A program made the position numbers and the translations under genes. Below are positions 23,629 to 34,660 of a DNA stretch of 64,000 nt, piece by piece. Under the pieces are notes generated by a model. That model was given only the letters and a program-made list of their open reading frames with translations, was not told the origin of the DNA and made no database searches. The number at the start of each line of letters is the position of its first letter. Position 1 is the first letter of the stretch. Origin of the DNA: Otis tarda (taxonomy: Eukaryota; Chordata; Aves; Otidiformes; Otididae); assembly GCA_026413225.1 (NCBI GenBank), contig CM048552.1, positions 166,606,053 through 166,670,052 on the forward strand, written 5' to 3'.

Positions 23629-23655
23629 CGGGGGGGGGGGGAGGGAGGGAGAGAG
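23629..23655 (+). repeat. G-run / potential G-quadruplex in the SLITRK1 leader
   Basis: A run of about 13 G is followed by AGGGAGGGAGAGAGG, giving at least four G-tracts within 27 bases on the + (mRNA-sense) strand, about 200 bases before the start codon. Four G-tracts satisfy the usual quadruplex pattern. A role in translation or transcription is inference. Confidence 0.55.
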
Positions 23656-23766
23656 GAGAAAAGAAAGCATTCCCCCCTCCGCCAACCCTCCCTGCTCCCC
23701 CTCCCCACATTTTATTTTTCTTTTTTTCTCCCCCTTTGGTGGTGGTTCGGACATTTCATGTATTGA

Positions 23767-23847
23767 ATGAACTGGAATTGTTTTCCGTGTGAGGAGGATG
23801 GTTGCTGTTACTTTGTGATGAGATCGGGAATGAATTGCTCGGTTTAA
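23767..23847 (+). promoter_or_regulatory. 26-codon upstream ORF ending 2 nt before the SLITRK1 start codon
   Basis: An ATG at 23767 opens a frame of 26 codons with internal Met codons at 23818 and 23830. It stops at TAA 23845-23847, leaving two bases before the SLITRK1 ATG at 23850. The peptide is Cys-rich (begins [14 protein letters not shown]). A separate 6-codon uORF (23798-23818, ATG to TGA) overlaps it in another frame. Such close spacing can limit or allow re-initiation at the main start. Whether it is translated is not shown. Confidence 0.45.
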
Positions 23848-23849
23848 AA

Positions 23850-25925
23850 ATGCTGCTTTGGATTCTGTTGCTGGAGACGTCTCTTTGTTTTGCTGCTGGA
23901 AACGTTACAGGGGACGTTTGCAAAGAGAAGATCTGTGCCTGCAACGAGATAGAAGGGGATTTGCACGTAGACTGTGAGAAAAAGGGATTTACCAGCCTGC
24001 AACATTTCACCGCCCCAACTTCCCAGTTTTACCATTTATTCCTGCATGGAAATTCCCTGACTCGACTTTTCCCTAATGAGTTTGCTAACTTTTACAATGC
24101 AGTCAGTTTGCACATGGAAAACAACGGTTTGCATGAGATTGTTCCTGGGGCTTTTCTCGGGCTGCAGCTGGTGAAACGCTTGCACATAAACAACAACAAG
24201 ATCAAATCATTCAGGAAGCAGACTTTCCTGGGGCTGGACGATCTGGAATACCTCCAGGCAGATTTTAATCTATTGCGGGATATTGACCCGGGAGCATTTA
24301 GGGACTTAAACAAGCTAGAGGTGCTGATTTTAAATGACAATCTCATCAGCACCTTGCCCCCCAACGTGTTTCAGTATGTGCCCATCACCCATCTCGACCT
24401 CCGGGGAAACCGTCTTAAAACCTTGCCTTACGAGGAGGTCCTGGAGCAGATCCCAGGCATTGCTGAAATCCTGCTAGAGGATAACCCCTGGGACTGCACT
24501 TGCGATTTGCTGTCGTTGAAGGAATGGCTGGAAAACATACCCAAAAACGCTTTGATCGGCAGAGTGATTTGTGAGGCTCCCACTAGGTTGCAGGGCAAAG
24601 ATTTAAATGAGACCACAGAGCAAGAGCTGTGCAAAAAGAACAGAGTGGATTCTAGCCTAGCTGCTCCCCCTGCCGAAGAAGAAACCTGTGATCCTGGTCC
24701 CATTCCAACCCCCTTTAAAACACATGGCAAAGAAGACCCTGCCACGCCAGGATCTAGTCCAAATGGAGGTACAAAGATTCCTGTCAACTGGCAAATCAAG
24801 ACCAGACCCACTGCTGCCGTGTCGACAGTCAGCGTGAAAAACAAGCTACCGGCTACTGTCTCCTGCCCGCAGATCTGCAGCTGCGATCAGATCCCTGGCT
24901 CGGGTTTAAAGGTTAATTGCAATGACAGGAATGTGAGCAGCTTGGTGGATTTGAAGCCCAAGCCATCCAACGTGCAGGAGCTGTTTCTGAGAGACAACAA
25001 AATACACACCATCAGGAAATCCCACTTTCTGGATTACCGGAAACTTAATTTACTCGATCTGGGCAACAACAACATTGCCACTGTCGAGAACAACACCTTC
25101 AAGAACCTCTTTGATCTCCGATGGCTCTACATGGATAGCAACTACTTAGACACTCTGTCCCGGGAGAAATTCGCTGGGCTGCAAAACCTGGAGTATCTGA
25201 ACGTGGAATTTAATGGGATCCAGCTGATCATGCCTGGCACCTTCAACGCGATGCCCAAACTGAGAGTCCTCATCCTCAACAACAACCTGCTGAGGTCTCT
25301 CCCAGTAGACGTTTTCGCCGGGGTCTCGCTTTCCAAGCTGAGCATACACAACAATTATTTCATGTACCTCCCAGTGGCGGGGGTGCTGGACCAGCTCACC
25401 TCCATCACCCAGATCGACCTGCACGGCAACCCGTGGGACTGCACTTGCCCTATTGTGCCTTTCAAACAGTGGGCGGAGATGCTGCGCCCCAAGGTGATTA
25501 TGAGCGACCTGAGGTGTGAGTCCCCTGAAGACTTCTTCAAGGAGGATTTCGAGTCCCTCTCCAATGATGTGATTTGCCCTCAGTTAAAAATCTCACCCAC
25601 GTTAACTTCTAACAAAAACAGCACTGGTTTGACAGAGACAGGTACTCACTCCAACTCCTACTTGGAGACTAGCCGTGTCTCTATTTCGGTGCTGGTGCCA
25701 GGGCTCCTGCTGGTTTTTGTGACCTCTGCCTTCACAGTGGTTGGCATGCTGGTGTTCATCCTGAGGAACAGAAAGAGGTCCAAGAGGAGGGACGCCAACT
25801 CCTCTGCATCCGAAATCAACTCCCTGCAGACGGTGTGCGACTCATCCTACTGGCACAACGGGCCCTACAGCGCTGACGGGGCCCACAGAGTTTATGACTG
25901 TGGCTCCCACTCCCTATCCGACTGA
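23850..25925 (+). CDS. SLITRK1: SLIT and NTRK-like protein 1 (SLITRK1), complete single-exon coding frame
   Basis: This encodes a neuronal type I membrane adhesion protein. SLITRK family members act at the postsynaptic surface, bind LAR-type receptor tyrosine phosphatases through the first LRR module and influence synapse formation and neurite growth; that role is family knowledge. Seen in the 691-aa product: signal peptide about 1-17 ([16 protein letters not shown]); first LRR module with a Cys-rich N-cap from about 24 and a C-cap starting NPWDCTC at 212-218; a Pro/Thr linker at about 265-335; second LRR module with N-cap from about 339 and C-cap NPWDCTC at 527-533; one transmembrane helix at about 611-638; stop-transfer RNRKRSKRR; and a short tail ending CGSHSLSD. 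The length is close to mammalian SLITRK1 (about 696 aa), and the short tail without a Trk-like Tyr-rich region separates it from SLITRK2-6. The tail Ser in HSLSD matches the site reported in the human protein as a 14-3-3 contact. The start is the first in-frame ATG (A at -3); the open frame upstream of it contains no earlier ATG. No frameshift or premature stop is present. Confidence 0.98.
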   Translation: MLLWILLLETSLCFAAGNVTGDVCKEKICACNEIEGDLHVDCEKKGFTSLQHFTAPTSQFYHLFLHGNSLTRLFPNEFANFYNAVSLHMENNGLHEIVPGAFLGLQLVKRLHINNNKIKSFRKQTFLGLDDLEYLQADFNLLRDIDPGAFRDLNKLEVLILNDNLISTLPPNVFQYVPITHLDLRGNRLKTLPYEEVLEQIPGIAEILLEDNPWDCTCDLLSLKEWLENIPKNALIGRVICEAPTRLQGKDLNETTEQELCKKNRVDSSLAAPPAEEETCDPGPIPTPFKTHGKEDPATPGSSPNGGTKIPVNWQIKTRPTAAVSTVSVKNKLPATVSCPQICSCDQIPGSGLKVNCNDRNVSSLVDLKPKPSNVQELFLRDNKIHTIRKSHFLDYRKLNLLDLGNNNIATVENNTFKNLFDLRWLYMDSNYLDTLSREKFAGLQNLEYLNVEFNGIQLIMPGTFNAMPKLRVLILNNNLLRSLPVDVFAGVSLSKLSIHNNYFMYLPVAGVLDQLTSITQIDLHGNPWDCTCPIVPFKQWAEMLRPKVIMSDLRCESPEDFFKEDFESLSNDVICPQLKISPTLTSNKNSTGLTETGTHSNSYLETSRVSISVLVPGLLLVFVTSAFTVVGMLVFILRNRKRSKRRDANSSASEINSLQTVCDSSYWHNGPYSADGAHRVYDCGSHSLSD

Positions 25926-26441
25926 GACGGGGGACGGAGAGGAAGCAGCCGCCACCCGGGACCGGCCCTGCCCGCTGCGGCCGGTGGGGCGGCAAACCCC
26001 GGCCGGGGAGGGCTCTGCGCCTCGGCTACCTTTTGTCAGAAGCAAAACACACGCCCGCCCGCCCCTCCTCACCACCCCCATAGCAAGCACCGAGGCCCGG
26101 TGAGCGGTGGGGGGAACCCGGCGCCAGTGGGCGCATCCCCGCAGCTCCGCGCAGCCCGGCGCGGTGGGCGCATCCTCCGCCCGTGCGGTGCCGGGGCAGC
26201 CAGGGACGAGCGAGGACCCGCTTCCTTCGGCTCCGGCAGGGCGCAACACGGCTCCTGGTTTTTGTTGGGCTTTTGTTCCGTTGTGTTGGGGTTTGTTTTG
26301 CTCTTTTGGCCTCTTCCCCTGTGGACCGACCCCTCTCCGAGAGGCCGGGAAGAGGAGGGGGGCGGAGGAAAGGTTGGCTGGTGTCAGTCTCCTCCTGACA
26401 GCAAAGCAGGAGTGGAAAGTTGCACGAAGGCATGAATGTAA

Positions 26442-26449
26442 TGTAAATA
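26442..26449 (+). promoter_or_regulatory. Pumilio-type element TGTAAATA overlapping a poly(A) hexamer
   Basis: TGTAAATA matches the PUF recognition consensus UGUANAUA on the mRNA strand, and its last four bases form the start of the AATAAA at 26446. Further TGTAAATA copies occur at 27422-27429 and 29288-29295. PUF proteins repress or localise neuronal mRNAs, but binding here is a prediction. Confidence 0.3.
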
Positions 26450-26451
26450 AA
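26446..26451 (+). terminator. Candidate polyadenylation signal AATAAA (first after SLITRK1)
   Basis: Canonical hexamer 521 bases past the stop codon, followed within 35 bases by a long A-run. The absence of an obvious GT-rich element immediately after it lowers confidence. Confidence 0.3.
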
Positions 26452-26649
26452 TGACTTGGACTCCGAAACAAACAGACAAATGGACAAAAAAAAAAAAAAA
26501 AAAAAGTGCTGCATGGCTCGCATGGATAACAACGCACCCCAGGGACGCTCCAGCCCCCGACTGGAAGCAGCGTCTAATTCACACCATCGTCCCTCTTACC
26601 TGATAAGTCCCTTCGTATCAAACCTTCTATATACGAAATACAGTATAAT

Positions 26650-26655
26650 AATAAA
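26650..26655 (+). terminator. Candidate polyadenylation signal AATAAA (second after SLITRK1)
   Basis: Canonical hexamer 725 bases past the stop, with TTTTTGTGTGATC about 25 bases downstream as a GT-rich element. This arrangement is closer to a usable poly(A) site than the one at 26446. The miR-24-1-5p-like site at 26688 lies beyond it. Confidence 0.35.
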
Positions 26656-26687
26656 AAGTGCCATTTCGCCAATTTTTGTGTGATCAA

Positions 26688-26693
26688 TAGGCA
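26688..26693 (+). promoter_or_regulatory. TAGGCA: possible miR-24-1-5p (miR-189) seed match in the SLITRK1 3' UTR
   Basis: TAGGCA within GATCAATAGGCAGTAG is complementary to UGCCUA at the miRNA 5' end, about 763 bases after the stop. Human SLITRK1 carries a much-discussed miR-189 site (var321) several hundred bases into its 3' UTR; correspondence between the two is inferred from spacing and motif. The pairing is a 6-mer only. Confidence 0.3.
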
Positions 26694-27294
26694 GTAGAGA
26701 TCGTACTTTTACCGTGGAAAAAAAAATTGTAAAGGTTTTATTTAAGACATAGTTGCATGAATATTCTCATTGGATTTTGTTTTCTTTTTCTTTTTTTTTT
26801 TTTTTTTTTAAGGCAGGAATTACTTTGCTGGGAGAAATTTGCTTTGTTGATAGTGGGTTGTGTTTCAGTTTTTGGGAGGTGGGGGAGGGGAGGCTTTGGT
26901 CTTATTTTCTCTCTCTTCTTTTAAAATATTCATATTCAGTATTGCCTTTTCATCTGAATGTAAAAATTAGTACCCTTGATTTCTATTATGGTAACACTGT
27001 AAACATTCAAAAAAAAAAAATCCAAGGCAGTTAAGCATGACCAATTAATGTCACTCTAGTGCTTAGGCTGCAAAGTTTAATGGTAGAAAATTCTGTGCTA
27101 TTGTAAATCTTACTATAACTTGAGGGAACCAGAACTGAGGAAGCAAGTGAAACTTACTAATTATTCGAGGATTTTATAATGGCATATTTTTTCAGTATTA
27201 AAGTGAAAATGTTTTCAACTCTGGGTCCTTACCATTTTTCCAGCATCAGTCCTTGCAAGTGGGTTATTTGGGTTCAGGGGACAGTGCCTCCTTT
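26694..27294. other. Possible distal SLITRK1 3' UTR / downstream flank
   Basis: T-rich with long T and A runs (26782-26810, 27009-27020). It may be transcribed if the mRNA passes the signal at 26650. No ORF of note. Confidence 0.4.
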
Positions 27295-27372
27295 CAGTGC
27301 TCTCTGTGTGTGTTTCTCTCCCTCCCTCTCTTTCTCTTCTTCCCTCCCTTCCTCCCTCCCTTCCCTCTCTCA
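27295..27372. repeat. CT-rich low-complexity tract
   Basis: CCCT and TTCC units dominate about 75 bases downstream of SLITRK1, immediately 5' of the candidate element at 27490. Confidence 0.75.
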
Positions 27373-27489
27373 TTCATTCACGCACAGAAGCACAAACACC
27401 ATTCCCTCACCCCTTCCCCAATGTAAATAACACACAGAAGTTTCCTGCCTCTTCCTCTCTCCCTGTTTCCTTCTTCCTTTTTTTTTTTT

Positions 27490-27790
27490 TTTAATAATGC
27501 GGCAGTGAATCCCTTTATTAATACTGTGAATCTCTCGCTGTTGCCGCCGCTGCTGCACACACTGCAGATATATTAGGGATGTTAGTGGGAATTTGATTTA
27601 ATTGACTCTGCCAAGCTCGGTCTCATTAAGCCGGAGCCGGATTTCACCGGTCAGCACTTCAGGCCCGTAGTCAGCTTGCCGGACTGCCGGCGAGGCGGGG
27701 CTGCTGCGGGCGGCTGGGCTCCAGCAGCTACTGCAAGTGGGAAAACTAATTAGGGGAGGGACCTTCTCATCCCTGCTCTGGGTAGCTGCA
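27490..27790. promoter_or_regulatory. Candidate conserved element 3' of SLITRK1
   Basis: This unique sequence contains many homeodomain-type cores: TTTATTAATACTG, GATTTAATTGACTC, CTCATTAAGCC and the palindrome CTAATTAG at 27746-27753. It also has a short CpG-rich patch (27640-27715), and it immediately follows a pyrimidine microsatellite. It carries no ORF and no recognised repeat. An enhancer role is inference from motif density and position. Confidence 0.3.
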
Positions 27791-28576
27791 CCCGTTCATA
27801 TTAAACGCTGAAAAAAAAAATAACCAAAAAAAACCCCAACAAACCACGGCGCAGTGCTGCGGTTGCACTTCAGGCAGCTCGCATTTGACGCCGTTCCTGT
27901 ACAGGAAAGTGCCCCTAAACCGAGTAAAACCTGTAAAGGCGAAAGCCCCTGCAGATCACTTGTAACTCGCAGCTCGAGTCCCAGTGGAGATGTGGAGAAT
28001 TTCAGTCACGTTGCTTCTGGCTTTCTTCAGGCAGAGAATCCTTTTAAAGTGTAAAACACCGTAAGGGACTTGCTGAACTTCAAATGCTGATTCGGTTTGC
28101 TTTATAGAGAATGCCCACCTTTGGGATATGTGAAGAGAAAACAGACATACATACATACACATTGCAATAGATACACTCCTGAAAACAAGGCAGAAGCCTG
28201 ATCCCGGGCATTTATGAAGCATTAAACGTGGGGAATAGTTCGTTCCTGCAGAATCCTTTATCACTGTGCAAAGGTCTGCAGTCTCCTAGAAAATACCTTG
28301 AAGTCTGGTTGTGTACCTCTGAAAACGGGATGTCCTGCTTAACTACACAAATCATTCCTCTTTCGAGGGCCCTTCTTTATTCTCCCCCTTACTTCTTTGT
28401 TAGACTGATTGTTCTGCCAGGACATTCTGTGTAAAACAAAGTGATGGCAGCAGAGGCACTAGTTTGCCATTGTGCATTGTGCAATCTGCCAAATTGAGAA
28501 GAAAAAGAAAAAGCGTTTACATATGAGCCAGTATTTCTGTCCTCAGGAGGCCATCAACTTTAGCTTAGGCATAGTT

Positions 28577-28601
28577 AAAACAAAACAAAACAAAACAAAA
28601 C
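28577..28601. repeat. (AAAAC)n microsatellite
   Basis: Five AAAAC units. Confidence 0.85.
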
Positions 28602-31600
28602 ATTTAAGAGAAAGCTACTGCACCCCTAGATGACTACCTAAGTCTTGCTGCCTTCTCCACGATATTGTGGTGATAAAACTGAAGAACCGAGAACATTAAG
28701 GATGCATCCCACGCTAAAAATCTATAGCTACGTTACAAGCACTATTATAGATATTAAGATAAAATATATAGTAAATTAAAGATGTCAAGTCACTGACTGA
28801 GATCAGATATGCATGCATTCCAGAGAATAGAATGCTATATATACGTCATTTTGACTTTTCGTTATCGAGAAGTAGCATAAACCTGTAATTTCGCTCATTT
28901 ACTTTCCTTAAAGTGCTAGTTCATTGGCACACTGAAATAGAAATGTCAGTTCAATTGAAGTGTTCAAGTTACGTATTTATCGCCTTGTCTCTAGGTTGGG
29001 TTTTGGGGTGGGGGGTGGAGGCGTAATAACAAAATGACCCTTTCTCTTTCTATGTCATTTTTCTGATTTTAACACTCACATGATTCTTTCTTCCGTCTTG
29101 CAAACACTCACATTTAAGACACATAGATCACCTAACTCTCTGAGATGATATCATAATTTCCAGGCTTTGAATTACAATGTTTGTCTTATTTGCATGTTTA
29201 GCACTTCCAAGGTTCTTTTTATCAACCAAAAAAAAAAAAAAAAAAAAAGGAAAGGGATGATTGAGGATGTATTGAAGGAGAGTGAAGTGTAAATATGTTA
29301 AATATGTTTAGCTGTACAGCATTAACAGTAACAAAAAATGTAAATGTTTTATTCATTTTTATAAAGCCTAACTGTCGTGATAATCCTTTTAACATTGGAA
29401 GCCAATGTAATATCCATGTTGTGTCAAAACATGTGCATTTCTTTCTGTTAATTTAAGAAAAATCTCCTAACTGCAGCCATAACATATATCATATTACATT
29501 ACTTCTTATCTCTTCTTAATCATCACAGAAATGAGATTTTTGTTGTTTCAGAAAGGACAGCCAGGAAAATAATAGATTTTTTTTAAAAAAAAAAGTTTAT
29601 GTTTTCTTTTTTTTTCCCTGCAAACAGTTCAACTAAAAATAGCCTAGAATTTAAACTGTTGCCATAGAAATACATGCCTGCATGTATGCCTCTTGTATGC
29701 CATTGCAGAAGACTGAATGGAACTCTCGGAGCAACCTGACAAAATTTTAAATTAATACTCACAGGTGATACGTACAATTTTGAGCAGAAGTGTACTGTTG
29801 GAACTGCACAGGAATGCTTTATTATATTGCTTTACTGAATTTATCAGTTAGTGCTAGGTTGTTTTATAACTTTATTGCAATTACCTTGAAAATACAGTGT
29901 TTCAGAACTGCTTGCAAACTAAGGCCACATAAACTTTTTTTTTTTTTTTTAGCACGTGTAGAAAGTCAGATTTTATCTGAAGGAGAAGAAGAGGCTTTGT
30001 CTACTAGTCTTTACTTGAGTAGAATGACAAAAGGTGAACATCTTACACATTTCTTAAACTGGTGACAAAACTAATTTGGGCGAAAGGACAGCAAGAAGCT
30101 ACAAAATGGTCTTCCTAAAATAATCTCTAGTCTCCATTACCCATATGAAATTTTGTAGGTCTCCCAAATATGAAAGTCTCCCAAACACAAGTAGCTCCCA
30201 GTAAAGGGTCAGCCTTTTTCTCTGTATTTTTGTTAGTGGCTTTGTGGCAAAACAAAACAGGATTTTGTTTGAGAGTTCAGTGTAGTTGTTTAAACTATTT
30301 GCATTAGTCAGAGTGGGTTTAGCTACATTTTTAATTCACCTCTCCTAAGCTCTGTTCAAAAGCCAGCATTCTTAGATTATTATGGACTTCATCAGGTAGA
30401 TCTTTTTTGAATTCAGAAAAGTTTCCATATGGATATACGTGAAGCAGGACAATTTCTGAGGCTGAATCTTATTCCATGTGTTTGTGCAGTTCAAATTTGT
30501 GGGAATTCTTCGTGATGTATGGTGCAGAAATTTTTAGGCAATGAGCAGGACTCCCAAGCTGGCTACTGCATAAGTACTTTTTTTTTGGTATTTGAGAACA
30601 AGTCAGAAAGTGAAGAATTCATGTTTTTTATTGGTAAGCTATGGTTGCCCTAAGATCATCCAGATATTTGTATAATGTCTATAAAATGTATAGCATACAA
30701 TCTGTTTATAATGTATTAGGAATATGGACATGACCAATCAAAATAACAAGAATCTTTTTTATTGTCCTCAAATATTCTCATTCAGAGGAATATTAGCAGT
30801 GGAAAAAAAATGTGGACTAAAAAATGTTGCAAGTATTTTTTTTATAGTACATTACACTCATTATGATTACGTTTAGCAATGGTACCTTAACGGGTTAACT
30901 TGTAACAGAAAATGGTATACAACATAATTGTTTGAGAGTTTCAGAAACTTCTATGATATTATAGGTGGAGAAACATAAATGAGATCCATCAGTATTCCTT
31001 CTCCAAGAATAATTACCAGGTCGATTGACATATTGTTGTGCTGAATGGTTTAATTTATCGGTGCAAGTTTCTCAATCAGTTTCTGCATATATTTCTTAAA
31101 TACATTCTTCAGTCATGTGAGAGAGGGACAAAAACAGCAGCAATTCACCTGAAGGAAACAGCAGTCTCCTGCACCAAGCACTTGAAAGCTGAGACTGAGA
31201 ATTCACAGTAGAGGAAAGAATGGACAGAAATGGCCCATTGTAGAAGATGTAGAAGTCTAAGCGAATGACTGCTTTAAGTACCATTGTTTTAGTGGTATCA
31301 CTGACACAAAGTGCTCTAGCTTTTGCCCCATAGAAATATCAGTGCCATCAGAACTCCTCCAGCTTTCTCCCTTTCCATTAGGTAGTGAGATTGATCCCCC
31401 TCCGATAGTTTCCAACTAAGTCAGTGGAACCAATTATCTTAGTTTTTAATGACTTTTATTTACCTTATGACTATTCAGACAGACCCATCAAGCTTTTGTC
31501 TCAAAGCACATCTAAGCATGAGTTATCATGCTGGGTTTGTGTTATTTTATCATTCCTGAATCAACTGCAACTCTCTTGCAAGTGAGACGTTTAGCAAACA

Positions 31601-31993
31601 AGGTGTATTAAAATGTGACTTGAGGGAAAAAAAAAAAAAGAATGGGAAGATAATGTCCTTTTCCCTTTAAATGAGAGTTCAAATAGTAAAGATGGGCTGG
31701 GAAGACAAAAATGAAAACTTTGAAGACCAGTGGAAAACATAATGCAGAACAGCTATGAAGAAATTAAGAAGCAGTACAGTCTGGTGGAAAAAAAATTAGC
31801 AAACATCACTCATTTTCTGGATCACTATGTAACCTAGAGTGTAGGTGGCATTTGTCTTTCCTAGCTTGATGGGCTTGAACAAGCTGCCCTAGCACAAGCC
31901 AGTAGTGCCCTAACAGGTGTCCCAGAGCAACAGAGATGTGTGCATGAGGATGGCAGATACAACAGAAGGGCTAGGGCACACTCATATATTTCT

Positions 31994-32254
31994 GGAGTGG
32001 CAGCTGGAGCCTAGATGGGATACATTAGGGCATCTGAAATAGTAGACACTCATGTAGGAATAACTGAATTGAACTCTGGATCTACACTGAGGGGCTAGTG
32101 GCTTGGTTCACTTGGCTCACATAAGTAATTTGAATTATCTCAGTATCTCAGCTGTCTACATGGTACTGACAGAAAAGACTCAAGGTTTGTAAGACATATG
32201 GTCAGCTGGTGCCCAGGCAAGGTACTTTAAGATACCACAAATGGTACTGCATGT
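31994..32254 (+). repeat. Diverged local repeat family, two copies
   Basis: AGCTGGAGCCTAGATGGGAT at about 32002 and AGCTGGTGCCCAGGCAAGGT at about 32204 begin two related blocks of about 50 bases. Both continue into a GATAC...ATCT/ACC-AAATRGTA motif. Related blocks occur at 35834-35888 and 37445-37490. The family is not one I recognise. Confidence 0.4.
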
Positions 32255-32665
32255 CCATGAACGAGCAGAGGAGTTGAATCCTAAATGTAGCTCAGTTACA
32301 TACACCTGCACTGCAGATAATTAAATGCATGTGAGAATTAAATCAAACCCTTGAAAATACACAAAATAAATTATATGAGAGATAGTTAGCTGAGACATGA
32401 CAATTTTTAAGGGACAGTTGTTAATTTTTAGAGAGTATCAATTAGGTCAGATGTATCCCACACACTTTTTCCATCTGTTTTCCTCACTTGGATTTTATTC
32501 TTGTCTTTTCAAATTGCTAGCTCTTTGACTTAGAGATTGCATCCTAATGGTTGCTTTTGGATGGGACTCCTATTTCAGCTGATACCTTTAGAAATTGCTA
32601 TAGTACATAATAACTATAATAGAAGCATCATAAAGTAATAGAAGGCTCAGGAAACAAAAATGTAA

Positions 32666-32690
32666 CAAGAACAACAACAACAACAACAAA
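32666..32690. repeat. (AAC)n microsatellite
   Basis: About seven AAC units; the antisense open frame here reads poly-Val and is not a gene. Confidence 0.85.
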
Positions 32691-34660
32691 ATCCTGGCAG
32701 TTATTGCTGCTACCATAATAGTAAATAACTGGTTCTTGGGTCAAGTTTGAAATATAAATGAGGAATCCAGGCTTGTAGTCATTGTTGAAGTCATTAAAAT
32801 TATCGCAATGTGAGATAAATGCTGGTAATGGATGAGAAAATACAGCGGAAAATGCTTCAGAAATAATCAAGTTTATGAAAAGAAAGTGACAAACTGGAAG
32901 TGGTTTTTCACAGGAGGATTGAAAAGGGAAGAATATAATTTAATTATGGACACACAGTAACAACCTATGCACGTGAGATATCTTAAAGGGAAGACGGGTT
33001 ATAGGAAAAACTTAAGTGCAGGATGTAGAATATGTGGCTAGACCCCAGAGACTATTAGTTGTATTGTAAGTGGATGTATCAAATTGCCCAGGATAAATAT
33101 GGCACAACATATTTGGCAGTATTGTGTACTGGGCGCTTTGTAAGCAATATGGACTTTTAGACAGAAGGATCAGAACTTAGATTGGGTACCAAATGAGAGA
33201 ATGAAAGCACAAAAACAGTGTAAGATTTTTTTTCCCTGCTATTACAGTTTGGGAAGCAAATATTTTAAAATTAGTTAATGTGGTTATAAAGGTTATTTTA
33301 TCAGGTGTCTTTATTGTGGAATTTTCTCTATTTTAGTTAAGTCGGTAAGAAAATATTGTTAAACAGGACCTTCTCAAAATATAAGCATAGTACTAATTCT
33401 CTGGTAGGTGGTGAAGATCATGCTAGTTGAAAAATAAGTGTGTAAATGAAAATATTTCCTTTGTGGAAATATTCTAACATTCTTCAAAAAGCTAGGTGGA
33501 TGGATACACGTAAACCACTGAAATAGAAACAATTTTCTAATTTCTGTGCATTTTCACTGTTGTAAAAGTCTTAGATCCCTACCAGAGATTTTGTTCTCCC
33601 CTATAACATTATGTGTGGCAGAGAAGAATGATATTAATAGCAGTAAAATAATAATCATACCTTTCATGTTTAAAGGTTTTCTGCTTTCATACTCTTATCA
33701 TAAATTAAGATGCTTATATCCTACAGGGAGAAAACCATGCAAACCTATTTTCTCTCTCTTTGTCTGTCTTTTTATTTTCAATTTTTTTCTTTGTCTTTTT
33801 TTTTTTTTTTTTGGTACTTTAATTTAGATATGCATACTTTTGAATGAAAGAACATGATGCATAGATTAAATATGACAGTATAAGAATGGACAAGAGGAAT
33901 GCACTAAATACAGGTGCTAGCCCCTGCAGATTTGCTGAAATTACTCAGGAAGAAAAACTGCAGGTCGGAACGGCAGAGTGAAAGATGTTACTGGCATTGG
34001 CTAAAGGTGCCCATGGGAACAGGAAGCACTTATATATTTGAAAGGTCTTTCTACGACTATGCTGTTACTAATTAAAGATGATCTTAACTAACAAAAATTT
34101 TGGTATAAGACAATACTCCTCTGGTACTAAATAAATGAGAAAGTGTATTTAGGATAATGATTAGACTGTTGATTTGGGCCTTATAATAAGGCAATATTTA
34201 AAATAAGCTGAGAAGCAAGTGATTCTTGCTATAGATTCATAAACTGATGTCTGCCCAAACTTATTAGCTCAGATGCAAACATATATATTAAATCAGGCTT
34301 ATTTGTGTTTTGAACAAATTCATAGTACTCATAAGTTCTAATCTGAATACTAAATTTAAGGATATTTAGCCTCATTTTACATTGTACTTGAGCATGTCCA
34401 TTATGTTATATGGATGAAATGAGGAATAAAATAAAACAAATAAAAAAATTTGCTAGTAAAGTTTAAAAATAGGTTACACATTTTAAAGGATCAGTTCTGG
34501 CTACTAGTGTTATATCATTAATAAGAGTACTGGTCAGACAATGTTGCAATATGTTTTCTGATTATGAAGCAACAAGCTTATGATAAAGATATTTAGTAAA
34601 GAATGCTGAATTTTAGATAATTGCTACCAAAGAGTTGATAGTACTGGTATTAATGGAGTC

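Larger units (their letters stand above)
22930..23849 (+). promoter_or_regulatory. SLITRK1: Probable SLITRK1 5' UTR / core promoter region with CpG island
   Basis: About 900 bases directly upstream of the SLITRK1 ATG are strikingly GC- and CpG-rich at 23040-23480, flanked by poly-A and poly-T runs (23024-23040, 23514-23554). Vertebrate neuronal genes commonly start in such CpG islands, so I infer that transcription begins within or just upstream of it. Several AUGs lie in the region, including short frames at 23165-23233, 23399-23473 and 23767-23847. If all are transcribed, the leader is poor for simple scanning. The transcription start cannot be fixed from sequence. Confidence 0.6.
25926..26655 (+). 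promoter_or_regulatory. SLITRK1: Proximal SLITRK1 3' UTR
   Basis: The sequence after the TGA stays GC- and CpG-rich to about 26240, then turns T-rich and AT-rich. Two AATAAA hexamers are present (26446-26451 and 26650-26655), and an A-run of about 20 lies near 26485. Human SLITRK1 has a long 3' UTR, so the transcript may continue well past these signals. The true end is not visible here. Confidence 0.55.
27791..34660. other. Gene-desert DNA downstream of SLITRK1
   Basis: Unique and mostly AT-rich, with poly-A/T runs (29227-29248, 29937-29951), an AAAAC and an AAC microsatellite and two copies of a diverged local repeat. No gene-like frame. Confidence 0.55.

Noticed and set aside
22959-23708. 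249-codon antisense open frame in the CpG island
   Set aside because: Arg/Pro/Ala low complexity with poly-Lys and poly-Phe from homopolymers. Stop codons are rare in GC-rich DNA, so this is a chance frame.
23802-23849. N-terminal extension of SLITRK1 from an in-frame TTG
   Set aside because: There is no ATG in the extension. The ATG at 23850 starts a typical signal peptide and matches the known SLITRK1 N-terminus; eukaryotic TTG initiation is not expected.
24092-25564. Antisense ORFs of 69-138 codons within SLITRK1
   Set aside because: They are reverse-strand shadows of the strongly supported SLITRK1 coding frame.
25914-26537. 207-codon antisense frame in the SLITRK1 3' UTR
   Set aside because: It lies over GC-rich UTR and a poly-A run (poly-Phe), with no recognisable protein feature.
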